Position numbers and translations under genes: made by a program. Below the pieces are notes generated by a model. The model was given only the letters and a program-made list of their open reading frames with translations, was not told the origin of the DNA and did no database searches. 47,265 nt of DNA. Source: Lachnospiraceae bacterium (GTDB lineage: Bacteria; Bacillota; Clostridia; Lachnospirales; Lachnospiraceae). Numbering within the stretch: the first letter of the stretch is position 1; every line of letters begins with the position of its first letter. Positions 1 through 8,577 of this stretch are shown one piece after another. The stretch covers positions 1-47,265 of the forward strand of contig JAFRNR010000054.1 of NCBI GenBank assembly GCA_017430085.1, read 5' to 3'.

Positions 1-7
1 AGAAAAC

Positions 8-34
8 CTGACAGGGGGACGGTTCTTTTGTCAG
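8..34. repeat. REP-like palindromic repeat
   Basis: CTGACA (8-13) and TGTCAG (29-34) form an inverted repeat around a G-rich GGGGGACGGTTCTTT centre. The GGGACGGTTCTTTT core resembles a dispersed REP-type palindrome that I recall from many Firmicutes genomes, but copy number cannot be judged from one window. On the minus strand it lies just past the stop of the alcohol dehydrogenase gene and is followed by GTTTTC, so it may also act as that gene's terminator. Confidence 0.5.
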
Positions 35-55
35 ATCGATGGCGCCGGCCGGGTT

Positions 56-1255
56 TTACCGGCAGGCTTTATAGATCGCGACGATGTCGTCGTAGCCGAG
101 GTCCTTAAACGAGCCGATCGTGCGCTTTTTGCCGTAAGTGCACTCGGTGGCGATGGCTTCGATCTCCGCGTCGGTGGGTTCGTGGCCGAGCAGTTCGGTC
201 AGCGAGAGCGGCATGCCGAGGCTGCGGAAGAAGGCGTTGGTGAGGAGGATGCCTTCTTCGGCGGCTTTTTCGTCGTCGGGCTCGGCGACGCCGTAGACTT
301 TGCGGGCGAACTGCGCGAAGCGGGCGACGTTCGCGTCCTTGACATAGCGGCTCCAGGCGGCCCAGACGGCGGTCAGGGTGGCGCCGTGGGTGGAATCGTA
401 GAGGGCTGAGATGGCCATGCCGAGCTGGTGGCAGGCCCAGTCGCCGTCGCGGGGGGTGTCGCCCTTGGAGCCGATGCCGGTCAGGCCGACGTGGGACACG
501 CTGCCGCACCACATGATCTCGCTCATCGCCTCATAATCCGTCGGATCCTGCACGCCGCGCGGTCCGTAGAAGATGATGTCGCGGAACAGGCCTTCCGCGA
601 TCTCGTCTGTCAGGTGATTGCCCAGGATGGCCGCAAAATAGCGCTCGGAGGTGTGCATGAAGATGTCCGCGGCGCCGGCGCCGATCTGGAACTTCGGCAG
701 CGTCATGGTCAGTTCCGGGTTCATGATCGCGAACTTGCAGCGGTTGAAGTCCGTATTGATGCCGCGCTTCGTGGGCGGCGTCTGCAGGTCGTTGGTCAGC
801 ACCGCGGAGTTGCTGGTCTCGCTGCCGGCGGCCGAGATGGTCAGGATGGCGCCGACGGGCAGGCTCTTCGTCACTTTCGTGCCTGTCCAGAAATCCCAGA
901 TGTCATGCTCCGGGCTTGCGATCGCGTGCGCCACGCCCTTGGACGTGTCCATCACGCTGCCGCCGCCGACGCCCAGGATGAAGTCCGCGCCGAATTCCAG
1001 CCCGGCTTTCACCATTTCCTTCGCCGTGGAGACCAGCGGGTTCGGCACGACGCCGCCCATCGCCAGCGCTTCCAGGCCGTTTTCTTTCAGATTGCCGATC
1101 ACGCGGTCGATCAGGCCGCTTTTTTTGGCGGAATGCCCGCCGTAGATCACCAGGACGCGGCTACCGCCGTACTTCTTCACGAGTTCCGCGGCGCGCAGCT
1201 CGGTGCCGGGCCCGAACACGATCTCGGTCGGGGCGTAATATACGAATTTCTGCAT
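56..1255 (-). CDS. iron-containing alcohol dehydrogenase (butanol dehydrogenase type)
   Basis: Predicted cytoplasmic NAD(P)H-dependent, Fe(II)-dependent group III alcohol dehydrogenase of 399 residues that would interconvert aldehydes and primary alcohols in fermentation. The N-terminal dinucleotide half carries the family motif GGGSVMDTSKG. The C-terminal helical half carries the metal ligands in GAADIFMHTSERYF and in CHQLGMAISALYDSTHGATL (one Asp, three His). The start is set at 1255 because AAAGGAGT lies 5 bases upstream of this ATG; the frame stays open another 21 codons to 1318 but that stretch lacks family similarity. The beginning (QKFVYYAPTEIVFGPG) and the length fit the NADPH-dependent BdhA/YqhD-like branch. 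The gene stands alone on the minus strand. The exact substrate cannot be told from sequence. Confidence 0.93.
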   Translation of the reverse strand: MQKFVYYAPTEIVFGPGTELRAAELVKKYGGSRVLVIYGGHSAKKSGLIDRVIGNLKENGLEALAMGGVVPNPLVSTAKEMVKAGLEFGADFILGVGGGSVMDTSKGVAHAIASPEHDIWDFWTGTKVTKSLPVGAILTISAAGSETSNSAVLTNDLQTPPTKRGINTDFNRCKFAIMNPELTMTLPKFQIGAGAADIFMHTSERYFAAILGNHLTDEIAEGLFRDIIFYGPRGVQDPTDYEAMSEIMWCGSVSHVGLTGIGSKGDTPRDGDWACHQLGMAISALYDSTHGATLTAVWAAWSRYVKDANVARFAQFARKVYGVAEPDDEKAAEEGILLTNAFFRSLGMPLSLTELLGHEPTDAEIEAIATECTYGKKRTIGSFKDLGYDDIVAIYKACR

Positions 1256-1372
1256 GATGGACTCCTTTCCCGAAGCGAAAATTCCCGAAGCGGTAAAACT
1301 ATTGTCAAGACCGATCATAGCACAGAACCGGCCCGTTTAAAAGAATCAAAAAACCGCACGGCTGTTGGCAGA

Positions 1373-2527
1373 TCAGTCAGCGCCGCCGGCCTTTTCTTCG
1401 TCGTATTCTCCGTATTCGCAGCCGATGTGCGTGGCTTCGATCTCATCGACCAGCTTCAGCTTGCCGCCGGTCTTGTCGTACAGTTTGATCACGCCCCATC
1501 CGCTGCCGCCGTTCCACAGGCGGTTGTGCCGCTTGCTGCCGTCCGGCGCCTCGTAATTCACCAGCAGCATGTCCCGCTTGCGGCAGAACACCTCCGTGTC
1601 CATCACGGCGTGCCGGTTCTCCTGGCGGACGTGCCAATGCACCCGGTCTTCCTGTTCTTCAAAAGCGAATTCGGTCTTCACGTTCAGCCAGACGTGCGAG
1701 AAATTGAAATCGTACTCTTTCCCCTCATAATAGAACACGCCCAGCAGCCGGCGGTCCAGCGGCACGAAATAGATCTTGGGCCGGCCGCCGCCGATGTCGA
1801 AAACGCTGTTCTGCAGGACTTTTCCGCTGATCCGGCTCTTCAGGCAGCTGGAGGAGAGCCAGACCCAGGGCGACGTGAAATCGCGGCCCCAGTTCTTGTC
1901 CGCGTAGCCGAAACTGCGCTCCGGCGTGACGGTATATGTCCGCCCGTTCAGCTGCACGGTCCCGCGGTACGCGCTCTTCATCCCCTCGGCGTGCCAGTAC
2001 ATGGCGAAGGCTTCCGCGTCGCGCAGCGGTTTGCTGGCCCCGTAGCCGACGTTGAACGCGATCTGCTTGTCCACGGCCAGGTCCCAGCTCATGCGGCCCG
2101 CATCGCACATCCATTCCGGGTGCGCGGCCGCGTCCTCCGGGCTGATATCGACGGAACCCCGCAGCGCCGTTTCCGACGCGCAGCAGTCGGCCGCTTCCAC
2201 TTCATACGGGGCCTCCCCGCGGATCCGCGTCTGCTTCAGCGAAAAGAAGCGGTGCAGCTGGCAGTGCCCTTCGCCCCAGCAGCCGGCTTTGACCATCAGA
2301 TAAGACGGCCGCTTCCCGGCCGCCCTGTTTTCCGGCAGCTGGCCGAATACGGGCCCGTCCTCCGCCAGCGCGGGATTGCAGATGAAAAATTCAATGAAAA
2401 AAGCCCGGTCTTCCCCGGTCTCCGCGTCCTGTCCCGTAAACGAATGCCACCACCAGTCATAGCCGTGGCGCGCCAGCGGCCCGTGAAGCATGAAGGCATT
2501 CCGTGTGATGTCATGATGGGCAAACAT
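1373..2527 (-). CDS. tocopherol cyclase-like / CrtC-like lipocalin-fold protein
   Basis: A 384-residue protein of unknown substrate. The motif YADKNWGRDF followed by WVWLSSS matches the conserved core of tocopherol cyclase-like and CrtC-like two-lobed lipocalin proteins (E/DKNWG...W.W). An early WWWHSFTG segment is also typical. There is no signal peptide or membrane segment, so it is probably cytoplasmic. In non-photosynthetic Firmicutes such proteins cannot be making tocopherol; they may bind or modify a hydrophobic ligand. It is the last gene of a leftward group, 39 bases after the macrodomain gene. The family assignment rests on a few motifs; the function is unknown. Confidence 0.62.
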   Translation of the reverse strand: MFAHHDITRNAFMLHGPLARHGYDWWWHSFTGQDAETGEDRAFFIEFFICNPALAEDGPVFGQLPENRAAGKRPSYLMVKAGCWGEGHCQLHRFFSLKQTRIRGEAPYEVEAADCCASETALRGSVDISPEDAAAHPEWMCDAGRMSWDLAVDKQIAFNVGYGASKPLRDAEAFAMYWHAEGMKSAYRGTVQLNGRTYTVTPERSFGYADKNWGRDFTSPWVWLSSSCLKSRISGKVLQNSVFDIGGGRPKIYFVPLDRRLLGVFYYEGKEYDFNFSHVWLNVKTEFAFEEQEDRVHWHVRQENRHAVMDTEVFCRKRDMLLVNYEAPDGSKRHNRLWNGGSGWGVIKLYDKTGGKLKLVDEIEATHIGCEYGEYDEEKAGGAD

Positions 2528-2566
2528 GTTCCGCCCCCCCTCCCGGAAGATGAGCTCTCCGGCCGG

Positions 2567-3082
2567 TCATTTTTCCGCCAGCGCCCGGCGTCCGGCTTCG
2601 ATGATCCCGTCGTCCAGGACTGCGAACACGACGTCCGGCGCCGTGTCCGGGTGCTGAGCCCGGAACTCCCGGCACGCTTTCACCGCCTGATGCCAGGCGC
2701 CTTCCAACGGATATCCGAAGATCCCGGCGGAAATCAGCGGGAAGCCGACTGAGCGGCAGCCGTTTTCCGCAGCCAGTTCCAGCGATCTGTAATACGCGCC
2801 GTAAAGCCGCTCCGGCTCGCCCTGCCGGCCGCCCCGCCATACCGGGCCGACCGCGTGGATGATGTATTTCGCCGGGAGGTCGAATCCGGGCGTGATCACG
2901 GCGGAGCCGGTATCGCAGTGCCCGATCTGATCGCAGGCCGCCTGCAGGCGCCGGTGCCCGGCCGCGCGGAAAATGGCGCCGCAGACCCCGCCGCCGGCCC
3001 GCAGGCCTTCATTCGCGGCGTTGACGACGGCGTCGGTGTCCAGATCGGTGATGCTGATCTTCCTGATCTCTATTGTACTCAT
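2567..3082 (-). CDS. macrodomain protein (ADP-ribose / O-acetyl-ADP-ribose hydrolase type)
   Basis: A single-domain macro protein of 171 residues, the usual size for the YmdB-like family that binds ADP-ribose and removes acetyl or ADP-ribosyl groups. The N-terminus shows the ligand-binding signature AVVNAANEGLRAGGGVCGAI, followed by ITPGFDLPAKYIIHAVGPVW and the phosphate-binding loop FPLISAGIFGYPLEGA. Asn and Asp positions of the active loop appear intact. It lies between the small zinc-ribbon genes and the tocopherol-cyclase-like gene, all leftward. The target (protein ADP-ribose, OAADPr from a sirtuin, or RNA) cannot be inferred here. The identification of the fold is secure. Confidence 0.92.
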   Translation of the reverse strand: MSTIEIRKISITDLDTDAVVNAANEGLRAGGGVCGAIFRAAGHRRLQAACDQIGHCDTGSAVITPGFDLPAKYIIHAVGPVWRGGRQGEPERLYGAYYRSLELAAENGCRSVGFPLISAGIFGYPLEGAWHQAVKACREFRAQHPDTAPDVVFAVLDDGIIEAGRRALAEK

Positions 3083-3107
3083 GGTTTTCGTTCCCCGGCG
3101 GGGCTTC

Positions 3108-3356
3108 TTATTTCCAGCTGATCTGCTGGCCGCAGAACCGGCAGATCTTGGAGGACGAGCGGCGCAGGAATTTCCCGCAGGCCGGGCAGCGTCCGAAGAT
3201 CACCCAGAAGATGAGGGTCACGACGGCCAGGCCGATCCCGATATAGGCGAACAGGTCGAGTTTGGTGGCGGCGCACACAATGATGCAGAGACACACCACG
3301 GTGAACCCGATCAGCAAGATGCGTTTTACGATCTTCAGTTCCAGTTTCTTTTTCAT
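3108..3356 (-). CDS. small membrane protein with C-terminal zinc ribbon
   Basis: An 82-residue protein: a basic N-terminus, two hydrophobic segments at about residues 12-30 and 34-52, then a treble-cysteine ribbon CPACGKFL...CRFCGQQISWK. Four cysteines in two CxxC pairs are expected to bind zinc on the cytoplasmic side. The start at 3356 follows GGAAGGAGTGC; the frame is open further upstream but without a better site. It is a close relative of the next gene (3385-3636) with the same architecture and nearly the same length, so the two arose by tandem duplication. The role is unknown; a zinc-ribbon membrane anchor could be regulatory. Confidence 0.75.
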   Translation of the reverse strand: MKKKLELKIVKRILLIGFTVVCLCIIVCAATKLDLFAYIGIGLAVVTLIFWVIFGRCPACGKFLRRSSSKICRFCGQQISWK

Positions 3357-3384
3357 TGCACTCCTTCCGTGACGGCTCCGCCGG

Positions 3385-3636
3385 TCACTTTTTGATGAGT
3401 TTCCAGTCCAGTTCTTTCCCGCAGCCCGGGCAGACGTCCGTGAAGGCTTTCTGGATGAATTTTCCGCAGTACGGGCAGCGCCAGCGGAGGAACCAGACAA
3501 GGCCGGTCCCGATGGCGATGCCGATCCCGATCTCCGCGAAGGTCTCAACTTTTGTGACCAGGCCCAGGATCACGAAGACCCACATCAGCGCGCAGCCGGC
3601 CAGGACGACGATTTTAGCGGTTCTTAAGTTGTTCAT
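3385..3636 (-). CDS. small membrane protein with C-terminal zinc ribbon (paralogue)
   Basis: An 83-residue protein with two membrane segments (about residues 8-28 and 34-52) and a cytosolic zinc ribbon CPYCGKFIQ...CPGCGKELDWK. The ATG at 3636 is preceded by AAAGGAGGGACGGT, a strong ribosome site. It matches the downstream 82-residue protein in order of elements: hydrophobic hairpin, an FAxIGIG segment between the membrane stretches, then CP(A/Y)CGKF. It is first in the leftward group that continues through the macrodomain and tocopherol-cyclase-like genes. No function is known. Confidence 0.75.
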   Translation of the reverse strand: MNNLRTAKIVVLAGCALMWVFVILGLVTKVETFAEIGIGIAIGTGLVWFLRWRCPYCGKFIQKAFTDVCPGCGKELDWKLIKK

Positions 3637-3768
3637 ACCGTCCCTCCTTTCCGCCATCATAATACTTCCGCGGCCGTTTCGCAAGGGGCTCCGCGCCGCC
3701 GCCGCGTTTTTCCCACAAAATTGCTGAAAAATGACGGAAATTCCTCCCCGTGCCGCCCATAAAAAATA

Positions 3769-3796
3769 TGGACAAACGCCGGATTTATGCTACAAT
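3769..3796 (+). promoter_or_regulatory. sigma-A-type promoter of the secreted protein gene
   Basis: TGGACA (3769-3774), 16-base spacer, TACAAT (3791-3796) with a TGC extension just before the -10. The predicted start is near 3803, giving a leader of about 40 bases with AGAGGAGAG before the ATG at 3846. Confidence 0.7.
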
Positions 3797-3845
3797 AATT
3801 TAGATGCACTAATATCGTACTAAACCCTCAAGAGGAGAGTAAACA

Positions 3846-6800
3846 ATGAGCAAACGATTCACACGCCTGCTGGCACTGCTTCTGGCAGTCGCCATGATCC
3901 TGGGCCTGACTCCCATGGCGGCCTCTGCGGCCGGGGGAAACGGGTCTGACGGAACTGCCCCCGTCCACGTGTTTACCGAAGAGGAAAACGCGCTGATCGA
4001 AAACGACGTCTTTGCCTCCATCACGGCGAAGACCGCGGAGATCGCGCAGCCCATGGGCGGCGTCGGCAAAATGACGGAAGAGGATTATATCGCCATGATC
4101 CCCGAGGTCATCGAGATCATCGAGAACTCTTCCACCTACGTTCCCGGCTCCCTGCAGCAGAACGGTTACTTCCTGGTCTGGGAGACCACCGTGGGCATCC
4201 CCTGCTGCTACAGCCCCCGCATGGAAGCGGAACTCCACAACACCGATAACGAGCCTTCCCCCGAGGAAATCTCCCTGGCTGAGGCCCGCGCCGAAGAACT
4301 GTACCGGGATCTTTCCGAGATTCAGGGCGGCTGGCCTTCCTCCAGCAATATCGGCCTGATCCAGCCCTTCTGGGAATCATCTTCCAGCTACGCGGATTCT
4401 TCTTTCAACAACTATTCCCCTTCTTATAAAGCCGCGTGGGAAGCGTTCTGCACCGCTACCGGCGGCCAGGGCCTGCGCTACTCCATGAGCAACGCCACCG
4501 TGGACAACATCGCGACCGTCATGTCCCAGTGCGGCCTGGTGATGTTCGACTCCCACGGCGACACCGACTACAGCGGCTCCGGCGAGGACTACACTTCCCG
4601 GGCCAATACGTCCTATATCATGCTGACCACCACTGCCGGCATCACGTCTCAGGACACGGCGTCGCAGACGGGTCAGTACGGCACCTATCACCACGCGATC
4701 AAGAGCGGCAGCTACGCTTATGTGGACGGCACCTGCATCGGTTATCACATGGGCAATAATACGGCTCCGCACAGCTTCCTCTACATGGGCATCTGCCTCG
4801 GCATGGCCACCGACGGCATGGAGGGCGGCCTGCGCGCCAAAGGCGTGGAAGCCGTCTGGGGCTATTCGCAGTCCGTTTCCTTCTACGGCGACGAGAAGTA
4901 CGTCAAGGCCCTGATGGGTTACATCAAGGACGGCGATACGCTCACCGCAGCGGCCGGCAAAGTCAAGGCTCAGTACGGCGACTGGGATCCCGCCTATTCC
5001 AACTACTCCTACTCCCAGTGTGTGGCGAACCACGTGGCTTTCCCCATCGTGGCCTCCAGTGAAGACCCCTATCCCGGCCACGGCAACGTGGACGTGGTCC
5101 AGACCGTCTATTCCACCTGGACCCTGTATGAGCAGTTCGAGGTCAATGCCGTCTCCAACAACGACGAGTGGGGCACCGTCTCCGCGAACTACAACGTGAT
5201 CACCGCCACCCCGGCCGAGGGCTATTATACGGCCGGCGCCGAAGTGATCAGCGGCACTGCGACTGTCACCCAGAACGGCAACGTCTTTATCGTTTCCGCA
5301 GAGTCCGACTGCACGATCAAGATCAACTTCGCGCCCAGAGAGAAATTCTATGTGCACTTCATGGTGGGCGGCGCGGAACTGACCACCGAGATGGTCTATG
5401 AAGGCGACTCCCTGTCTATGCCGGAAGCCACGACCGACAAAGAAGGCTGGACCTTCCTGGGCTGGGTCGAAAGCGAGCTGTCCGTGACTACCACGGACCG
5501 TCCGTCGTACTATTCGCGCGGCGCCCGCTTCACCCCGCAGGGCGACAAGACCTTCTACGCGCTGTTCATCCACCGCGAGGGCGGCAGCACCGAACGCGTC
5601 TATGAACTGGTGACCGCCGTTCCGGACGACTGGGCCGGCAACTACGTCATCACCTGGAACCATGACGACAGCCTGTACGCGATGAAGGGCCTGAACGGCA
5701 ATACGTACTATCAGGCCGCTTCCACCGGCGGCGCGGTCTCGCTGGCCAATTCCAACATGACGCTGCTGGATACCCAGCTGCGCGACGTGGATGACGCTTA
5801 CGTGTTCGCCGTCGAAAATTTCGAAGGCAAGTTCACGATCCGGAACCTGGGGACGGGGACCTACCTGGCCAACCGGGACAACATCCTGTACAGCTACTCC
5901 CTGGATCCGGACACCTGCGCCTGGACGTTCAACCTGAGCGGCGGCATCAAGATCATGGCCCGCAACCAGGCCGGCAGCCAGTACACCTACCTGGGCTTCT
6001 CGTCCGCCAACAAGTACTTCAAGATGGGCAGCAACGCCACGTCCGCCATCCGCTTCTGGAAAGAGGCGTTCGACGGCATCTGCTACTTCACCACGGCCCC
6101 GTACGACTGGGAAGAGACCCCTCACGACCACACCTACGGCGACTGGACCTCCAACAACAACGGCACCCACAGCCGCAGCTGCACCTCCTGCGGGAACACG
6201 CAGACCGAAAACTGCAGCTATGAAGACGTCGTGACGCCTCCCACCGCTACCGAAGGCGGCTACACCACCCACACCTGCACCGTCTGCGGCTACAGCTTCA
6301 CGGATACCTTCACCGATCCCGTCGGCTACACCGTCGAATTCGTGAACTTCGACGGCAGCGTGCTGCAGAGCAGCAACTTCCAGGTCGGTGAAATGCCTGT
6401 TTACGAAGGCGAAACGCCCGTCCGCGAAGAGGCATTCCATGAGTACACCTTCACCGGCTGGGATCCGGAGATCACCGCCGTGACCGGCCCCGCGACGTAC
6501 ACCGCCCAGTACAGCGACAGCGTGCACGCGCTGGTCAACTACATGACCCTGAACCTGGACGGCAAGCTGGGCATTAACTTCTTCCTTTCGGCGCCGGAAA
6601 GCGCGGCCACTGCAAAACTGGTCTTCCACGGCGAGACGGAAGCGGAGCTCGACTTTGACCTGATCCGCGACAGCGAGCACGGTTACCTCTCTACCGGCAT
6701 GTTCCGCCTGTCCTACAGCAACATCGCCATGAAGGAAATGACCTGCCCGGTCGCTCTGACCGTGTATGACGAAAACGGCAATCAGATGAATCTGCGCCGC

Positions 6801-7394
6801 TCCAACGGCGAAGCCGTGCCGAACAACGAGAGCGAGTTCTGCGTGGCCGACTGGTGCAACGCGATCATCGAGACCAGCACCAACCAGCCGAGCATCGACC
6901 TGGCCAAGGCCATCCTGCACTTCGGCGGCGCCGCCCAGAACTATTTCAACTTCAACCTGGACAACTTCACGAATCCGGAAGGATACCTGGCGGAAGAAGC
7001 GGCCGCCCTTGAGGCCGATCCGGACCTGGACCGCGTTGTTCCGGAAGACGCTGCCGCCGTCGGCTACAAGAGTTTTGCCCTGAACCTGGAAGGCGACACG
7101 GAGATCCGTGTTTACTTCACCAAGGAGATCACGGCCGATGACGGACACGGCAACGCTTACGAAGTCGTTAAGAGCGGGAAGAAATGGTACGTCAGCATCC
7201 CCGGCATCGCAGCCAAAAACCTGGACGGCATGTACACCATCAACGCCACGTTCGGCGGTGAGACCCGCACCTTCCGGTTCTGCGGCCTGAGCTACGCGAA
7301 CGCCACGTTCGGCAGCAGCAATGAGAATCTGGCGGCCCTGGCCCGTGCGCTGTACCTCTACAATCAGGCGGCGGATGCCTACTTCGGCAACTGA
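3846..7394 (+). CDS. large secreted multidomain protein with caspase-like peptidase core and InlB-type repeats
   Basis: A 1182-residue protein with a clear signal peptide (basic start, hydrophobic core, cleavage near AASAAGG at about residue 28). The region around residues 200-400 has a FDSHGDTD motif (His237) and YMGICLGMATDGM (Cys317) followed by AVWGYSQSV. This order is that of clan CD (caspase/gingipain-like) cysteine peptidases, so a protease core is plausible but unproven. Further on are a Listeria-Bacteroides-type repeat (about 500-575), a beta-rich ligand-binding-like region, a cysteine-rich stretch (THSRSCTSCG, THTCTVCGYSF) common in Clostridia exoproteins, and another InlB-like repeat at about 830-895. 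The C-terminal ~285 residues form a beta-rich domain. There is no sortase motif or membrane anchor, so it is released or held non-covalently. Confidence 0.8.
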   Translation: MSKRFTRLLALLLAVAMILGLTPMAASAAGGNGSDGTAPVHVFTEEENALIENDVFASITAKTAEIAQPMGGVGKMTEEDYIAMIPEVIEIIENSSTYVPGSLQQNGYFLVWETTVGIPCCYSPRMEAELHNTDNEPSPEEISLAEARAEELYRDLSEIQGGWPSSSNIGLIQPFWESSSSYADSSFNNYSPSYKAAWEAFCTATGGQGLRYSMSNATVDNIATVMSQCGLVMFDSHGDTDYSGSGEDYTSRANTSYIMLTTTAGITSQDTASQTGQYGTYHHAIKSGSYAYVDGTCIGYHMGNNTAPHSFLYMGICLGMATDGMEGGLRAKGVEAVWGYSQSVSFYGDEKYVKALMGYIKDGDTLTAAAGKVKAQYGDWDPAYSNYSYSQCVANHVAFPIVASSEDPYPGHGNVDVVQTVYSTWTLYEQFEVNAVSNNDEWGTVSANYNVITATPAEGYYTAGAEVISGTATVTQNGNVFIVSAESDCTIKINFAPREKFYVHFMVGGAELTTEMVYEGDSLSMPEATTDKEGWTFLGWVESELSVTTTDRPSYYSRGARFTPQGDKTFYALFIHREGGSTERVYELVTAVPDDWAGNYVITWNHDDSLYAMKGLNGNTYYQAASTGGAVSLANSNMTLLDTQLRDVDDAYVFAVENFEGKFTIRNLGTGTYLANRDNILYSYSLDPDTCAWTFNLSGGIKIMARNQAGSQYTYLGFSSANKYFKMGSNATSAIRFWKEAFDGICYFTTAPYDWEETPHDHTYGDWTSNNNGTHSRSCTSCGNTQTENCSYEDVVTPPTATEGGYTTHTCTVCGYSFTDTFTDPVGYTVEFVNFDGSVLQSSNFQVGEMPVYEGETPVREEAFHEYTFTGWDPEITAVTGPATYTAQYSDSVHALVNYMTLNLDGKLGINFFLSAPESAATAKLVFHGETEAELDFDLIRDSEHGYLSTGMFRLSYSNIAMKEMTCPVALTVYDENGNQMNLRRSNGEAVPNNESEFCVADWCNAIIETSTNQPSIDLAKAILHFGGAAQNYFNFNLDNFTNPEGYLAEEAAALEADPDLDRVVPEDAAAVGYKSFALNLEGDTEIRVYFTKEITADDGHGNAYEVVKSGKKWYVSIPGIAAKNLDGMYTINATFGGETRTFRFCGLSYANATFGSSNENLAALARALYLYNQAADAYFGN

Positions 7395-7417
7395 TCCGAA
7401 CGGCGCCTGATCCACGC

Positions 7418-7451
7418 AAAAGGCCGGCCGGTTTTCCCGGCCGGCCTTTTT
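7418..7451 (+). terminator. intrinsic terminator of the secreted protein gene
   Basis: A perfect 14-bp stem (AAAAGGCCGGCCGG, 7418-7431, with its complement at 7437-7450), loop TTTTC, followed by further T. Its A-stem/T-tail symmetry means it could also stop leftward transcription. Confidence 0.92.
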
Positions 7452-7498
7452 CCATGGCTGGCATTCCGAACGGTCCCGACTCTCCGGCGGGCCGTTTT

Positions 7499-8371
7499 TT
7501 ATTTCTCCGTATCCGGATTCACGTGCACCATCACGTGCTTGACATTAGGGTACCGGCGCTCCAGCCCGCGGTGCACGTTTTCCGCGATCGCGTGCGCATC
7601 CACCAGCGGCATGTCTCCGCGCACCGCGATCTCCAGCTCGATATAGACCTTGCTGCCGAACTGCCGTGTGTGCAGCAGGTCGATCCGCTCCACGCCGGGC
7701 TGTTCCTCCGCGAAACTGCGCACGTCCTGCTCGAATTCCTCGCCGCAGGAGGTGTCCAGCATCTTGCTGACCGCGTCCTTGGAAATATCGTATGCCACCT
7801 TCAGGATGAACAGGCAGATGACCAGGCTCGCGATCGGATCCATGATCGGGAAGCCCAGCTTGGCCAGCCCGATGCCGATGAACGAACCGACCGAGGAGAG
7901 CGCATCGGACCGGTGATGCCACGCATCCGCCTTGAACGCGGTCGAATCCAGCTTTTTGGCATAGTGCATCGTGTACTGGAACATCCCCTCCTTGACGGCG
8001 ATGGAGACGACAGCCGCAATCAGCGGCAGCAGCGTCGGGATCTCCAGAGCCTCCGGCGAGAACAGTTTCCGCAGGCCGGTATAGCCGATGCCCAGACCGG
8101 TCCCGGCCAGGATCAGCCCCAGGAACAGGGACGCCACGCTCTCGATCCGCTCGTGGCCGTACGGATGCTCCTCATCCTCCGGCTGCTTTGACAGCCGCAC
8201 GCCGAAATAGGCGATGAACGTCGCAAACACGTCGGACAGCGAGTGTACGGCGTCCGACACCATGGCGCCGGACCTGCCGATGACGCCGGCGAACAGTTTG
8301 AACCCGGCCAGCAGGATGTTCCCCAAGATGCCGACGCGGGACATTTTTCTGACGATTTTAGCTTCTTCCAT
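7499..8371 (-). CDS. cation diffusion facilitator transporter, probably Ni/Co/Zn efflux
   Basis: A 290-residue integral membrane protein of the CDF family, which exports divalent metal in exchange for protons. Metal-site motifs are HSLSD in TM2 and HHRSD in TM5, both of HxxxD form. GHERIE follows TM3 in the usual place, and the C-terminal ~80 residues form the cytoplasmic dimerisation domain (VHVNPDTEK end). Length and six-segment layout are standard. It is preceded by a 200-base leader with a czcD-type riboswitch and an intrinsic terminator, which points to regulation by cobalt or nickel and hence to these metals as substrates. It is transcribed alone from the promoter at 8578-8606. Confidence 0.93.
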   Translation of the reverse strand: MEEAKIVRKMSRVGILGNILLAGFKLFAGVIGRSGAMVSDAVHSLSDVFATFIAYFGVRLSKQPEDEEHPYGHERIESVASLFLGLILAGTGLGIGYTGLRKLFSPEALEIPTLLPLIAAVVSIAVKEGMFQYTMHYAKKLDSTAFKADAWHHRSDALSSVGSFIGIGLAKLGFPIMDPIASLVICLFILKVAYDISKDAVSKMLDTSCGEEFEQDVRSFAEEQPGVERIDLLHTRQFGSKVYIELEIAVRGDMPLVDAHAIAENVHRGLERRYPNVKHVMVHVNPDTEK

Positions 8372-8417
8372 ATCTCTTCCTCAGGCTGCCCCGCACTTCC
8401 GCCGCGCCTTCCGCGGC

Positions 8418-8465
8418 GAAAACAAAAGCACATCCCGGGAGTTTTTCCTGTCCCGCAGATGTGCT
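8418..8465 (-). terminator. riboswitch-controlled terminator in the CDF leader
   Basis: On the minus strand AGCACATC (8465-8458) pairs with GATGTGCT (8434-8427), with an inner CGGGA/TCCCG helix (8436-8440 with 8451-8455), followed by TTTTGTTTT (8426-8418). The 5' arm of the hairpin is the 3' half of the aptamer, so aptamer folding and terminator folding exclude each other. Confidence 0.82.
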
Positions 8466-8538
8466 GTCCGCTTCTGCTGTCATTTTCACGACCCGGCCAC
8501 ACGCGGGCCGCTGCCGGCGCCGCGCTGCCTGTTCAGTT
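8447..8538 (-). ncRNA. czcD-type (NiCo) riboswitch aptamer
   Basis: The minus-strand leader of the CDF gene begins ACTGAACAGGCA and ends GCACATCTGCGGGACAGG. Both blocks agree with my recollection of the NiCo (czcD) aptamer ends, which close helix P1 (CTG/CAG) and P4 (GCAGA with TCTGC). Between them are further helices, e.g. GGCC-loop-GGCC, and AGCGG-type junction sequence. The family occurs upstream of CDF genes in Firmicutes and turns expression on when Ni2+ or Co2+ is bound. Here the aptamer's 3' half is also the 5' arm of a terminator, as expected for an ON switch. The folding of the second helix is uncertain. Confidence 0.8.
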
Positions 8539-8577
8539 TGTACTGGTGATGGCTGTGCAGTGCAAAGAGTTTTGATT

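Noticed and set aside
428-2752. A 774-codon open frame on the plus strand opposite the dehydrogenase, lipocalin-like and macrodomain genes
   Set aside because: It is an antisense shadow caused by the GC-rich codon pattern; its product has no domain and the minus-strand genes show clear motifs and ribosome sites.
4377-7415. A 1012-codon open frame on the minus strand across the secreted protein gene
   Set aside because: Antisense shadow of a gene with a signal peptide, promoter and terminator; its His/Val/Ala-rich product is typical of such shadows.
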